Shown piece by piece: positions 44,150 through 55,865 of a DNA stretch of 64,000 bases. A model generated the notes under the pieces. That model ran no database searches. It worked only from the letters and a program-made list of their open reading frames with translations, and was not told the DNA's origin. Each line of letters starts with the position of its first letter. Within the stretch, counting starts at the first letter, position 1. A program made the position numbers and the translations under genes. The stretch is taken from the NCBI GenBank assembly GCA_025084515.1, contig JAJAGP010000940.1, positions 124,001 to 188,000 of the forward strand, written 5' to 3'. Source of the DNA: Ancistrus triradiatus (Eukaryota > Chordata > Actinopteri > Siluriformes > Loricariidae).

Positions 44150-44650
44150 GTTTGTATGGATTTGACATATGTACTCGCTGCAGATTTGCTCTAGCATTTT
44201 TTATTGGACCACTTAATAATAACCGTAGCACACTGTGCACTGTGTATTTCCCGAGGAGGCTGAGGTCCTTTGCTGTGAGAGGCAAGCTGCTAAGAACTTT
44301 CTATGAGTCGAGTGCCATCCTTTACGCCGCTATGTGCTGGGGCAGCAGTATCACAGCCAAGGACGTAGATTGACTTAACAAGACCATTAGAAAGGCCGGC
44401 TCGGTTCTGAGAGTGAAACTGGACACAGTGGAGATGGTGAAAAAGAGGCTGATGCTGGCAAAGATGTCAGCAATTATGAAGAACCCCTCTCACTCATCCC
44501 ATAAGACACTAAAGGGGCAGAGGAGTAAACACAGAAGCAGAATGCTCCTGCCCCGCTGCAGGAAAGACCATTTCTGCAGGTTATTCCTCTCTGCAGTCAT
44601 AACAGCTATTACAGACTGGACTCACAAAGCAAATACTCAAGGCAAACGTC
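44150..44650 (+). mobile_element. LINE (L2/Rex-like) reverse-transcriptase C-terminal fragment
   Basis: The + strand reads FPRRLRSFAVRGKLLRTFYE then SSAILYAAMCWGSSI, a stop, and LNKTIRKAGSVLRVKLDTVE, LMLAKMSAIMKNPSHSSHKT, QRSKHRSRMLLPRCRKDHFC and RLFLSAVITAI. This is the tail region shared by fish non-LTR elements (CWGSS..., LNK.IRKAG..., HPLH...QRS...LP). One stop and a few frame changes make it dead. It has no 5' part. Confidence 0.78.
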
Positions 44651-45016
44651 AGGCAACACAAACTGAGAAGATTTATACAACAGAGCACCCAAAGATTCAC
44701 ACTAACTCTGTGACAGACAGAAGAAACAGATTCAGGCTGACACCAGGAAACAGGAGGCAGGTTCATAAAACTCCAAAAACAGAACAAAGATGATCAGGAT
44801 GCGCAGGAGTAGGGCACAGAACGTTCTGGCACTTTCTAATTACAATGTAATAGGATTAAGAATCGCTCAAGATGAGAGGCTGCCAAAGAGTGTTCACAGG
44901 TAAAAAACACTTTCACTCCAGAATAACTTTTTCATAGTTCTTAGAACTGGGTCCAATTAGTCACATGTTCGCACTGCAGGAGCTGGGGATGATTGTAGTT
45001 CATAGGATGCCATGTA
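44651..45016. other. Intronic sequence after LINE
   Basis: A polar, Gln/Thr-rich open stretch continues to about 44793 without family features. Nothing else. Confidence 0.4.
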
Positions 45017-46506
45017 CAGTGGTGAAAGTTGAATGTTTGCGAACCCTTTAAAATGTTCTATATATCCGCATAAATATGACCTAAAACATCATCAGATTTT
45101 CACACAAGTCCTAAAAGTAGATAAAGAGAACCCAGTTAAACAAATGAGACAAAAATATTATACTTGGTCATTTATTTAGTGAGGAAAATGATCCGATATG
45201 ACATATTAGTGAGTGGCAAAAGTATGTGAACCTCTTGGATTAGAAGTTAATGAAGGAGAAATTGGTCAGGTGTTTTCAATCAATGGGATGACAATCACGT
45301 GTGAGTCGGCACCCTGTTTTATGTAAAGAACAGGGATCTATCAAAGTCTGCTCTGACTCCACCAATCCACAGTCAGACAGATTGTGTACAAATGGAGGAA
45401 ATTCCAATCCATTGTTACCCTCCCCAGGAGTGGTTGACCAACAAAGATCACTCCAAGAGCAAGGCGTGTAATAGTTGGCGAGGTCACAAAGGACCCCAGG
45501 GTAACTTCTAAGCAACTGAAGGCCTCTCTCACACTGGCTAATGTTAATGTTCATGAGTCCACCATCAGAAGAACACTGAACAACAATGGTGTGCATGGCA
45601 GGGTTGCAAGGAGAAAGCCACTGCTCTCCAAAAAGAACATTGCTGCTCGTCTGCAGTTTGCTAAAGATCAATGGACTAGCCAGAAGGCTATTGGAAGATG
45701 TTTTAATGGACGGATGAGACCAAACTAGAACTTTTTGGTTGCAAAGAAAAGCGTTACGTTGGAGAAATGAAAACACTGCATTCTCCAGCATAAGAACTTA
45801 TCCCATCTGTGAAACATGGTGTGTAGTATCATGGTTTGGGCCGTTTGCTGGCCTCCTGGGCCAGGATGGCTTGCCCATCATTGAATGAACAATGAATTCT
45901 GAATTATATCAGAGAATTCTAAAGGAAAATGTCAGGACATCGTCCATGAACTGAATCCAGATAAGGTTGGTCATGCAGCAAGACAGTACACAGCCCTAAG
46001 CACACAAGTCATTCTAACAAAGGAATTGTTAAAGAAGCATACCGTTCATGGTTTTGGAATGGCCAAGTCAAAGTTCTGACCTAATCCCATCGAAATGTTT
46101 GGAAAGGAGGACCTGAAGTGAGCATCTAATAATGAGGAAACCCACCAACATCCATAGCTGAAGCTGTTCGTACGAGGAATGTGCCTAAAATTCCTCCAAG
46201 CCGGTGTGCCAAGGACTGATCAACAGTTACCAAGGAAACGTTTAGTTGGTCAGTTATTGCTGCACAGGGGGGTCACACCAGATACTGAAAGCAAAGGTTC
46301 CAAATACTTTTGCCACACTCATTAATATGTCTATTGGATCATTTCCTCATGATAAACGACCAATATAATATTTTTTGTCCTCATTTTGTTTAAAACTGGT
46401 TTCTTCTTATCCTACTTTTAGACTTGTGTTGAAAAGCTGATGGTTTTAGGTCAAATTTATGCAAAATATAGAAATTCTAGAGGTTCACAACTTTCTAGCA
46501 CTACTG
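45017..46506 (+). mobile_element. Tc1-A copy, + orientation, near full length
   Basis: CAGTGGTGAAAGTTGAATGT at the left and CACAACTTTCTAGCACTACTG at the right, with TA on both sides (45015-45016 and 46507-46508). Terminal arms about 200 bp. Length 1,490 bp. Confidence 0.92.
45345..46285 (+). pseudogene. Tc1-A transposase, N-terminus deleted
   Basis: About 115 bp encoding the start and first helix-turn-helix are missing: GTCTGCTCT joins directly to GACTCCACCAATCC. The next region (STNPQSDRLC-like, GRV.RRKPLLSKKN) and the IPSVKH.V.SIMVWA, QQDST and WPSQS...NPIEMF regions are recognisable but shifted between frames. The long frame on the opposite strand (45276-45791) is a shadow. Confidence 0.88.
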
Positions 46507-46741
46507 TATAGGGACGTTTCAGCACTACTTCAGAGTAGGCAGTCTTTTCTTCTCAGCCAATAGGCAACCTGGTGGCATAAGTTTGTGGCGCAGACGAGAG
46601 CTTCCCGTTTTGTCGATGAATCAAACAGTCTCTCAACTGGTGGTCTGTCTGTTCGATGTGGTGTGGGTGCCTCACGGAACACTGCTTCTGCTTCACAACA
46701 CTGCTCCCAACAACCGCGACATCTAGGTCAGAACAGCCTAG

Positions 46742-48115
46742 ATGGAGGGCAAAAAAAAAACAAAGGGAAAAGAGGCATCATATTGTAGGATTTTTAAAGA
46801 ATTAAATGTATATCATGGTGAAAATAAGTATTTGGTCATAACAGAAGTTCAACTCATTACTTTGCAACATAACCTTTGTTGGCAATTATATAGGTCAAAT
46901 GTTTCTTTAGTCTTTCACAGGTTGTGCTGCACAGTGTACTGGTATTTTGTTTGGCCCATTCCTCCTTCATGCTATCCCGCTAGAAGAGTCCATGATGTTT
47001 TGGGGCAACCGACTTTCAATTCACAACTCGCTTCACAAATTTTCTATGGGAATTGAGGTCAGGAGACTGGTAGAACACTCAGGAGCTTGAAATAATACGT
47101 TTTCATCTTCAATGTCTCAATCTCCGAATTACATTGCCCCGCTCATTCTTCTACACGGATGAAAGTCCCGTCCTTCCCCTTTTGCAGAAAAACGCCCCAA
47201 AGCAGATGTTCCAAACCCCTGCTTCACAGTATTTTGGTGTTCTTGGTATGCAACTCAGAGTTCTTCTCCTCCAAACACGATGAGTTGAGTTTTTAACCAA
47301 AAATTCTATTTTGGTTTAATCTGACCACATGATGTTCTCCAATCCTCTTCTGGATCATCCCATGCTCTCTGGCAACTTCAGACGGGCCTGAACTGTACTG
47401 GCTTAAGCATGGGGACAACGGCTTTTTTTTAAACTATTTGTTACACCTGTTCGTTTTTGTTTTACTGATGGTAGCCTTTGTTACTTTTGGTCCCGCTCTC
47501 GCAGGTTCATTCACAGGTCCCTCCGTGTATTCGGGATTTTTGCTGGACCGTTCTAATTATCATTTTGACCCCATGGGATGAGATTTTTGCGTGGGGCCCC
47601 AATCGAGGTTAGATTATCATGGTTTTGTATGGCTTCCATTTCTTACACTTGGCTCCCACGTTGATTTATCACACACCAACCGGCTTGCCTGTTGTAGATT
47701 CCCTCTTTCCCAGCCTGTACAATTTTCTTCCTAGTGTCCGTTCAAAAAACAGGCTCTTTGGGTCTTGCCATGGCTGATTTTGGAGTCTGACTGTTTGAAG
47801 CTGTGGACAGGGTTCTATCTATTATCAAGATAACCAGTCAACAGGTGGAGACCAGAGCTCTTAAGAAGAAGTAGTTCCAGTCTGTGATATCCAGAAAATC
47901 TTGCTTGTTTGGTGTACAAAATACTATTTTTTCACATGATTTACAATTAAATTCTTTAAAAATCCTATCAATGTGATTTTCTGGGTTTTTTTTTTCTCTT
48001 CTTATTTTGTCTCTAATAGTTGAAGTGTACCGTGATGAAAACAGACATGTCTCATCTTTCTAAGTAGGAGAAATGCACATCTGGCTGACTAATACTTTTT
48101 TTGCCTTCTCTGTGT
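46742..48115 (-). mobile_element. Tc1-C copy 2
   Basis: The degraded left end TGGAGGGCAAAAAAAAAACA is followed by ATTGTAGGATTTTTAAAGAA and AATAAGTATTTGGTCATAAC. The right end has TAAGTAGGAGAAATGCACAT then CTGGCTGACTAATACTTTTT and a TTGCCTTCTCTG terminus. Length about 1.37 kb. The transposase is on the minus strand. Confidence 0.88.
46845..47771 (-). pseudogene. Tc1-C transposase, broken
   Basis: The start codon context (GGTCTTGCCATGG on + strand; MARPKE.VF-like on minus) is at 47771. The expected pieces KIVQAGK.GIYNRQ, KM..WKPYKT, GPHAKISSHG and RLKKHLTYIIANKGY are only discernible after many frame corrections. It is more decayed than copy 1. Confidence 0.75.
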
Positions 48116-49599
48116 ATACTATGTGGTGGGTGTGTGTGAGTGCGTGGTGAATATCAGCCGTAATCCACCTCAGCCCTCGGGCTCATCTCTTTGGTGTTTT
48201 TCTGTTCTCCCACCCTGAGGTAGTTCTCCACACCATAATGAGATTCTTTGTTATGCTTCTTTGCTCGACTCTCTAATCTGCGTGTCTGTCAGGAGAAAAA
48301 GTCGAGAGCCCATAAGCAGTTTAAGGAAACACCGAAAACAATGAGAAGTGGAAAGAACAGGTGTAAACGGCATCTGGCTCTATGTTAATAATCGGTTTTG
48401 TTTCTTTACCGGTTCTTTATTATAACGTGGTGTCAAAAACTAGCTAATAAAGAAGCTGCATATGAAGAATAAGGGAGAGAGAGGCATGGCAGCCTGTTTT
48501 GGCGAGAATTGTTGAGTCTTAATTTTGTTTGACACGCATTTTTTAAAACCACAATGTCTATGTATGGTTTTGATAACGTTTCTCTGGAGGATGTTCTGTA
48601 TTTGTTTGAGGGTTTTCTTTTTGCAATGCACTCGTCCCTACTTATGTTGTGACCCGAAGTGCGTTTTAAATCCACTTTGATCATCCGATAAACTGGAAAA
48701 TCAGATTTTTCGGTAAGTTCATCAGCGAGTTTGCATTGCACTTGAGTAATAACCTACTGGGAAAGCTCTGGTTTACATTACCTCAAGATATTAGATTTCT
48801 GTTTTTGTCTAATTTGCCTGTATTTAAGGGAGATTGGGTCATGGAGATGGACAACCGTCATACCCTGTAGTGGACACTAAAGTCTGTCAGCTTTCTGTGG
48901 CAAAATGTCTTCAAGTCTTCCAAGGCAGTTGGAGAAGCATGTCAGCAGGTCACAATCCTCCCCAAGAGTAAAACTACCCGCAAAGTAGCCTCTGAGAACC
49001 TTTTTATAGGACAGCTCTGGAAGCACTTTTATGCCCTCATTGTGCAAGACCCAGTGTCTAATCAGACCACATCCTGTAATCATTTAACATCGGCCTGGAC
49101 GAACTGAATCCCGATGTTGTGCAGCATTACTGATCTCTTCCCCCTCTCCACAACACCTGCCAAGTTGGTGAGTTTCAAATACTAAAAGGTGGGTGTTTAA
49201 TGCTTGTTGATGGCTGGTGCTCTGTCTGAAGCAACCACACCCGTCAGGTTGAAACCCTAACCGTGAAGATGAATACTGTGACAATGCCTGCCAGTAAAAA
49301 GGGCATAGGCTGGGGGTTCATAGTCAAAGAGTCTTATGGTGATCAGAGACGTTGGGTTGCTGTCTTCTGCCTCCCGTGGGGTTGCCGATGTCTCATGTGA
49401 TCCCTCTTGGCTGTGTTTCCTACCAGTTCTCCTCTTTCTAGCTATGCTGCTATAGCTAATGCTGCCGGGGTCTCATGCTACACTTGGCATCAGTGATTGT
49501 TAATAGACCCTGTGCTCTAAATCAATAACTAATTACATTTTCTTTTCTCTACAACTAACTAATTACATTTCTGTTTTCTCTCCGAGCTGTGTTCCGGTA
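48116..49599. other. Intronic sequence, no element recognised
   Basis: 1.5 kb without an exon or named repeat that I can identify. A balanced-composition stretch 48130-48420 looks unique. Confidence 0.35.
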
Positions 49600-49878
49600 C
49601 CAGTTCCAGTCCCACACATGATGTTCATCCGCTTCAGCTTCACTCAAGCTGCTTCCGTCATCAGCTCCAGCCTCATCATACCTGGGCCACTTAATGCCGA
49701 TGTGCATATTTTACATTTTATTTGAACTATGGCTCCATGACTTTAGTTTCATTCTTAGATTTATCATCTACGCCGCCAAAGGAGGTTGGGTCCCTTTTTG
49801 AGTCTTGGTCCTCCCAAGGTTTCTTCTTCATAACATTGTAAAAAGCGCTATATAAATAGATCTGACTTGACTAAAAAG
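49600..49878 (-). mobile_element. S3 repeat, reverse copy
   Basis: TTAATGCCGATGTGCATATT, ATTTATCATCTACGCCGCC, GGAGGTTGGGTCCCTTTTTG, TCTTGGTCCTCCCAAGGTTT and AAAAAGCGCTATATAAATAG then TCTGACTTGACT. The last part is the reverse of the S3 start. Confidence 0.75.
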
Positions 49879-51179
49879 AAAGGGCAGTGGTGATGGTCAC
49901 ATGACTGTTGTGTGTTTGCATTTTAGGATTAAACTCAGGCTTCGTCCTTTCTGTCTCAGCACCGCCTGTCACCCAGCAGAATCCTGATCTGTGTGTAAGA
50001 ACCTCCGCTGCACTAATGGAATCTCCTGTTGTGCTTTTCCATTTTGGCGCGCTCAGGCTCGGCACGGCTCCGCGCTGAGCGATGCTAATCCTGTCAGCGC
50101 GCTAATCCGCTCTGGGCTTTCGCACCGCCACCTGTCCACGCCGGCGTTAAATAAACGATCCGGTGACGGCTTCCGTAAACGAAGACGTCTTAAAGCAAAC
50201 GAGGCCTGTAACGATCGGCCACTTCTGGTCAGACAGAGCGGTTTATCTTCGGCTGAGCAGGAAGTCTAATCCGGCCGAGCTTCCTCTCTGCAAAATCCTC
50301 TCTGCGCTAATACTCTCCGGCAGCCGAGCGTGGAAGACAAATTCAATTTGGAGCTTGTGACAACAGTGACAGAGCGATCCTGTTTCTCCCATGTGCACTT
50401 TTAGGTGCGTTGTGATTCGGGGGATCAGAAGCCGACACTCTGCTTCCACCTCTCGACACTCAATTCATTTTTTGGAGAGCGTAGCAGCACTTTATGAGCT
50501 GAACAGTGCAACAAACCCAAACAATCCTGCTTGCTGCTTAAGACTGAATGTGATCCAGCTGCATTAGGATAGTGGATGGCTTGTTAAGGGAAATTTGAAG
50601 GAAGGAGCCTTATAATCCTACCAGACGATATTTTGAGTGCTGTTTTCATACATTACATTTACATATATTTAGCATTTAACATTAGGTCTGCCTACAATGA
50701 TCTTAGACTCTTCGACAAAACAGTCAAGACATTTTCATTTACAGCTTTCGAATTAATGATAGACTTCTGCTCTTAAACTCCCACCTCTGCTCGTGGATTC
50801 ACAGCATTGATTGCCTACTTTATGGCCACAACAACCCGAGTTACAAGAAAGATTTTTATTATAATTTATTATAATTTTTTAAAGAGAACAGACATTTATC
50901 AGACACATGTTAAATGGCGAATAAATCTATAGCCACACAGTAGACAATATAAGCTTCAGCAGAATGCATTTATGAATTTTTAGTAATTTCATTACGTAAT
51001 ATTCATTTGCATGTCTCATCTTTTACCTAGAGTGACTTACAGAAGTGCTTTGTATTCTTATTAGCGGACATTAAATCATGCTAGTACAAATAAGCAACAG
51101 TCCTGGAACACAATCCAACTAATTCCTGTTAGGATTTAATATAAGTAAACACAAGCAATCATAAATATTAACAATTTTT
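49879..51179. other. Intronic sequence including a GC-rich unique block
   Basis: 50030-50345 is much richer in G+C and CpG than the surrounding intron. It has three TAATCC motifs (50083-50090, 50103-50108, 50266-50271) and one GCTAATAC, without coding signs or repeat features. It may be a conserved regulatory element. 50640-50720 shows a scrap of S2 SINE tail. The rest is unassigned. Confidence 0.4.
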
Positions 51180-51640
51180 ATACCGGTATGCACTGTTTAA
51201 CAACCATTCGATCAGCGTCCGTTTGCTTTATCAATCGAGGTCTTAACAATTATAATAAATTATAATATTATGTGAGTAATTACTTTACCGGTCAGGTGCT
51301 CGCTTGCTCGTTAGCTCATGTTTGGTCTAGAGACTGTTCTAACTCGGTTGATGTGTTTAGAGACTTTTTTGTGCAAGTCACTCATATTGGTGTGGATGAC
51401 TTTGCTTATTTGTACCAAGCTGTAAATGTTATTCTTAAGTGTATGTGCTTGTCCTAGTGTAGGTAGTACTCATTGGTTTGTTCCTGCACTACCTGTATAT
51501 TCTCTCTAACCTATAACTACATAAACTGGTTCACATTCACTCATTGAGACTCTGTTTCTGGCTGGTCTTCTATGTTGTTCGTAATACTGTCTGTCAATAC
51601 AATTTTGACTTCTGTCAAAGTATCAGGTTCATCATACCAT
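51180..51640 (+). repeat. R repeat copy 2, uninterrupted
   Basis: It matches 12655-12738 plus 14522-14870. Here AACAATTATAATAAATTATA continues directly, without a Tc1-B insertion. Confidence 0.7.
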
Positions 51641-51759
51641 ACTCTTAAAGTGTAACAACTTTCCACTAAACAGGGTCGTAGGAATACATTACTATATTTC
51701 CTTTAATTATTGTAAATTTTCATGAATTAAAAAAGTTTAACTATGTGTACACACTCAGC

Positions 51760-52081
51760 GTAGTGTGTTACTGATGGTAGCCTTTGCTACTTTGGTCCCA
51801 TCTCTCTGCAGGTCATTCATCAGGTCCCTCCGTTTAGTTCTGGGAATTTTGGTCACCGTTCTCATGATCATTTTGACCCCATGGGATGAGATCTTGCATG
51901 GGACCCCAGATCAAGGGAGATTATCAATGGTCTTGTATGTCTTCCATTTTCTTACAATTGCTCCCACAGTTGATTTATTCACACCAACCTGCTTGCCTAT
52001 TGTAGATTCACTCTTCCCAGTCTGCTGCAGGTCTACAATTTTCTTCCTGGTGTCCTTCGACACCTCTTTGGTCTTGGCCAT
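51760..52081 (-). pseudogene. Tc1-C transposase N-terminal fragment
   Basis: The minus strand starts MAKTKEVSKDTRKKIVDLQQ at 52081, then TGKSESTIGKQVGVNKSTVG and AIVRKWKTYKTIDNLP, the two helix-turn-helix units of the DNA-binding domain. After a one-base shift follow KISSHGVKMIMRTVTKIPRT and RDLMNDLQRDGTKVAKATIS. This is the cleanest DNA-binding domain of the family in the window. The catalytic domain is absent. Confidence 0.9.
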
Positions 52082-52450
52082 GGTTGAGATTGGAGTCTGA
52101 CTGTTTGAGGCTGTGGACAGGTGTCTTTTATACAAGATAATGAGATCAAACAGGTGCCATTAATACAGGTAACGAGTGGAGGACAGAAGAGCTTCTTAAA
52201 GAATAAGTTACAGGTCCTGTGAGAGCCAGAAATCTTGCTTGTTTGTAGGTGACCAAATACTTATTTTTCTACCATGATTTACCAATTCAATTCTATAAAA
52301 ATCCTACAGTGTGATTTCCTGGATTTTTGTTTTTTTTCTCTTTTCTCTAGCTATTATGAAAATTACAGACCTCTCTCTCATATATTTCAAAGTAGGAGAA
52401 CTTGCACAATCAGTGGCTGACTAAATACTATACTTTTTTTGTCCCCACTG
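51760..52450 (-). mobile_element. Tc1-C fragment (right half)
   Basis: It starts abruptly inside the transposase (GTGTTACTGATGGTAGCC). The right end GTCCCCACTG is followed by TA (52451-52452). The N-terminal half of the transposase and the right arm are present; the left half is missing. Confidence 0.9.
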
Positions 52451-52486
52451 TATCTGGCGACTGTCACTCATATTCAGTTTCTTTCC

Positions 52487-52790
52487 ATGGCTCGGTGGGT
52501 AGCACTGTCGCCTCACACTGAGAAGGTCTTTGGTTCGAGTTCTATCCCAGGTAGAGCAGTCTGGGTCGTTTCTGTGTGGAGTCTGGCATGTTCTCCCCGT
52601 GTTCGCATGGTTTACTCCGGTTTCCTCCCAGAGTTCAAGACGTGCGGTTTAGGTTAATTGGTGTCCCCTCTAAAGTGCCCCTAGTGTGTGAGTGTCTGTG
52701 CTCTATGTTCCTGCCTTGTGCCCTATGCCGCCCCGGCTCTCTCACGACTCTGTAACAGGATTAATTGGATAAGAATGTGAGCAAGTATGA
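52487..52790 (+). mobile_element. S1 tRNA-derived SINE, full-length + copy
   Basis: The head GGCTCGGTGGGTAGCACTGT then CGCCTCACACTGAGAAGG and GGTTCGAGTTC (B box). The body reads GTGTGGAGTCTGGCATGTTC then TCCCCGTGTTCGCATGG, TTACTCCGGTTTCCTCCCAG, TTAGGTTAATTGGTGTCCCC and CCTATGCCGCCCCGGCTCTC. The order is intact, so it serves as reference for the split copy at 3848. Confidence 0.85.
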
Positions 52791-54441
52791 TATATAAAAA
52801 CACTTTATAAACCTTCACTCTGCTGCCACAAATTCCCACAAACTGCTCTTCCATATCCATTGTGGTTCTACCTGTTGATGGCTGAGATTTTAATCCCCAA
52901 TTGATGCCACTGTCATCACTTGTCTGCAAACTTTGTGACTCAACAAGCCTCAATGTACCATGGGCTCAGCATTGCAAAACAGTGCTAGACTGACTGAGCT
53001 GTTCTGCTTCCATCCCTGCTTCTGGCACAGCTTGTGTTGTCTGTTCAGTTGTGATGCCCTACTGGAGTGCTCTCCTGGCACCGTAGGTCTCGAGGGCTGG
53101 TAGTGTGGGTTGCACTTCGTGTTGGTTCAAGAGGTGTGTACAAGCTGTTCTGGAGGTAGTTTCCTGACTCCCCAGAGCAACTGAGTGTTTGTGAGGGTTA
53201 TAATGTGTGTGGTAGACCAGGGGTATGCCCACATTACACCTAGGAGAAATCTGGAGAAGTCAATTCCCCAAAACCCCAGAGGAACCTGCTGCAACACTCA
53301 CAGTGACTTCTGATACTGAATTGGAGCATCGTGTTTCTTTGTAAATGCTTGTGTCTTGCTTTACAATATACCGAAATGTTGTTTAACATTATGGGAAAAG
53401 TAGGCACGCAGCCCACGTGGTGTTACAGGGCGAATCTGATATGAAAATTCTCACTGCTCATTTTACTTCAATGAGTCATTTGAAGAACCACTCGAGTCAT
53501 ACCGCCCCAAAATGAGATTTGCCACCTAGTTATGTTTGTTTAGTCCCATATGAATTGACTTTTGGCAGGATCCACTGGGCTTCCTCTGAAAACTGATTAA
53601 ACTGTGTTTTTTCTCTCCAGTTGCCAGGCGGTAATTCTTTTTCCTCTCTTTGTGTTCTTTGTCGGTCTCACCGGAATCGGAACATGTTTTCTCCTGGAGT
53701 GTCTGAAAGCAAAGCCTGCTAGATTTTACCAGCTTTCTGGGAACAAACAGTGATATAAGTGGGTATGAATAAACATTTAGGAAAAAAGACAATTACAGAA
53801 GCTATATAATAGAGGGAGCAGAGTGTCATATTCAACGGCAAGGGGATTATTCACCGAAATAAGAACAACGGAGAGCCTTGTGAGTGTATGTGTGTGTTGT
53901 CTCAGGTGAATCAGTGATGCTTTATTTCTTTTTCAGTGTAAATAAGTAAGGGACTGGGGTGTTTAAGAACGACCCACTTCTCACTGCATAGGAGCTTCAC
54001 TGGGAAAAGTAGATACATTGAAAAAGTGGGGATTGCTGTGTTTGAGTGATAAATGATGGATGAATTCCTACCATCCAGCAATTTATTCTGCTTATACAGG
54101 AATTCAGGATCAGTTTCATAGTCCAAATGTTTTGTTTTTCCATCTGTAGCTTTCTCTACAATCCTTTAGTTCCATTTGTCGAAGGTCTACTTTCATTGCT
54201 TTTAGAGGAATAGTCACATTATCGGTAGTGTTTTTGCCATGCACCTCCAGGGGAATGGAAATAATAGTAAAGTTATCACTCCAGTAATGGGCTTTTTTGG
54301 AGTTTGGCATGTTTTCCCTATATGTGTGTGGGTTTGTTCTATGTGCTCTATTAAGATTTTCCATCACCTCCTAAAAACAATTTAACTGATTTCAATTTCC
54401 ACAAAGTGTGTGAAGGTTGCCCAGGTCAGATCACGAGCGCA
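52791..54441. other. Intronic sequence, no element recognised
   Basis: No exon or repeat I can name. Several minus-strand frames of 71-88 codons at 53526-54367 lack family features. Confidence 0.35.
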
Positions 54442-55065
54442 CAGTGGTACCTCAGTTTTTGTTATTAATTTGTTCCAGAAGGCTTTTCAAGAACCAAAAA
54501 CGATGAGTACCGAGCACATTTTTCCATAAGGAATAATGCAAATTGAATGAATCCGTTCCAGACTGGCCGAAATTCCGCACTGTATTAGCATTATCTGCAT
54601 TAATGATGTTGTATTGTACAGGTGATCCCTGGTTTACGATGGGGACATGTTCAACAAATCCATCATAAGTTACATGTATCATGAACTGAGGAGTTTAATA
54701 TCGTCTACAGTCGTGCTTGAAACTTTGTGAACCCTTAAAATTTTCTATATTTCTGCATAAATATGACCTAAAACAACATCACATTTTCACACAAGTCCTA
54801 AAAGTAGATAAAGAGAACCCAGTTAAACAAATGAGACAGAAATATTATACTTGGCCATTTATTTACTGAGGAAAATGATCCAATATTACATATTAGTGAG
54901 TGGCAGAAGTACCTCTAGGATTAGCAGTTAATTTGAAGGTGAAATTAGAGTCAGGTGTTTTCAATCAATGGAATGACAATCAGGTGTAAGTGGGCACCCT
55001 GTTTTATTTAAAGAACAGGGATCTATCAAAGTCTGCTCTTCACAACACGTTTGAGGAAGTGTATC

Positions 55066-55865
55066 ATGGCACGAACAAAGGAGATTTCTGAGAGTTGTTG
55101 ATGCTCATCAGGTTGGAAAAGGGTACAAAATCATCTCTAAACAGTTTAGATTCCACCAATCCACAGTCAGACAGATTGTGTACACATGGAGGAAATTCAA
55201 GACCATTGTTCTCCTCCCTAGGAGTGGTCGACCAACAAAGATCACTTCAAGAGCAAGGCGTGTAGTAGTTGGTGAGGTCACAAAGGACCCCAGGGTAACT
55301 TCTAAGTAGCTGAAGGCCTCTTTCACATTGGCTAATGTTAATGTTCATGAGTCCACCATCAGAAGAACACTGAACAACAATGGTGTGCATGGCAGGGCTG
55401 CAAGGAGAAAGCCACTGCTCTCCAAAAAGAACANNNNNNNNNNNNNNNNNNNNNNNNNNNNNNNNNNNNNNNNNNNNNNNNNNNNNNNNNNNNNNNNNNN
55501 NNNNNNNNNNNNNNNNNNNNNNNNNNNNNNNNNGGACATCTGTCCATGAACTGAATCTCAAGAGAAGGTGGGTCATGCAGCAAGACAACGACCCTAAGCA
55601 CACAAGCCGTTCTACCAAAGAATGGTTAAAGAAGAATAAAGGTAATGTTTTGGAATGGCCAAGTCAAAGTCCTAACCTTAACCCAATCGAAATGTTGTGG
55701 AAGGACCTGAAGCGAGCAGCTAATATGAGGAAACCAACCAACATCCCAGACCTGAAGCTGATCTGTACGGAGGAATGGACTAAAAATTCCTCCAAGCCGG
55801 TGTGCAGGACTGATCAACAGTTACAGGAAACGTTTAGCAGCAGTTATTGCTTGGGTAATAAATAA
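55066..55865 (+). pseudogene. Tc1-A transposase, broken and gapped
   Basis: It begins MARTKEISES and hits a stop after a small deletion. KGYKIISKQFRFHQSTVRQI, GRPTKITSRARRVVVGEVTK and STIRRTLNNNGVHGRAARRK are recognisable. After the gap, TSVHELNLKRRWVMQQDNDP then KHTSRSTKEWLKKNKGNVLE and WPSQSPNLNPIEMLWKDLKR remain in one frame, with the second Asp and the Glu of DD34E intact. The first Asp (DETK) falls in the gap. The C-terminus is frameshifted after TKNSSK. Confidence 0.9.
55434..55533. other. Assembly gap (100 N)
   Basis: Exactly 100 unknown bases inside the Tc1-A transposase, most likely a placeholder of arbitrary size. By comparison with copy 1 the missing transposase segment should be somewhat longer. 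Confidence 0.99.

Noticed and set aside
44413..44793. 126-codon frame as a host protein
   Set aside because: Its first half is the C-terminal region of a LINE reverse transcriptase. The remainder is random polar sequence.
51765..52100. 111-codon + strand frame, with similar frames at 17001-17255
   Set aside because: Antisense of the Tc1-C transposase N-terminal half.
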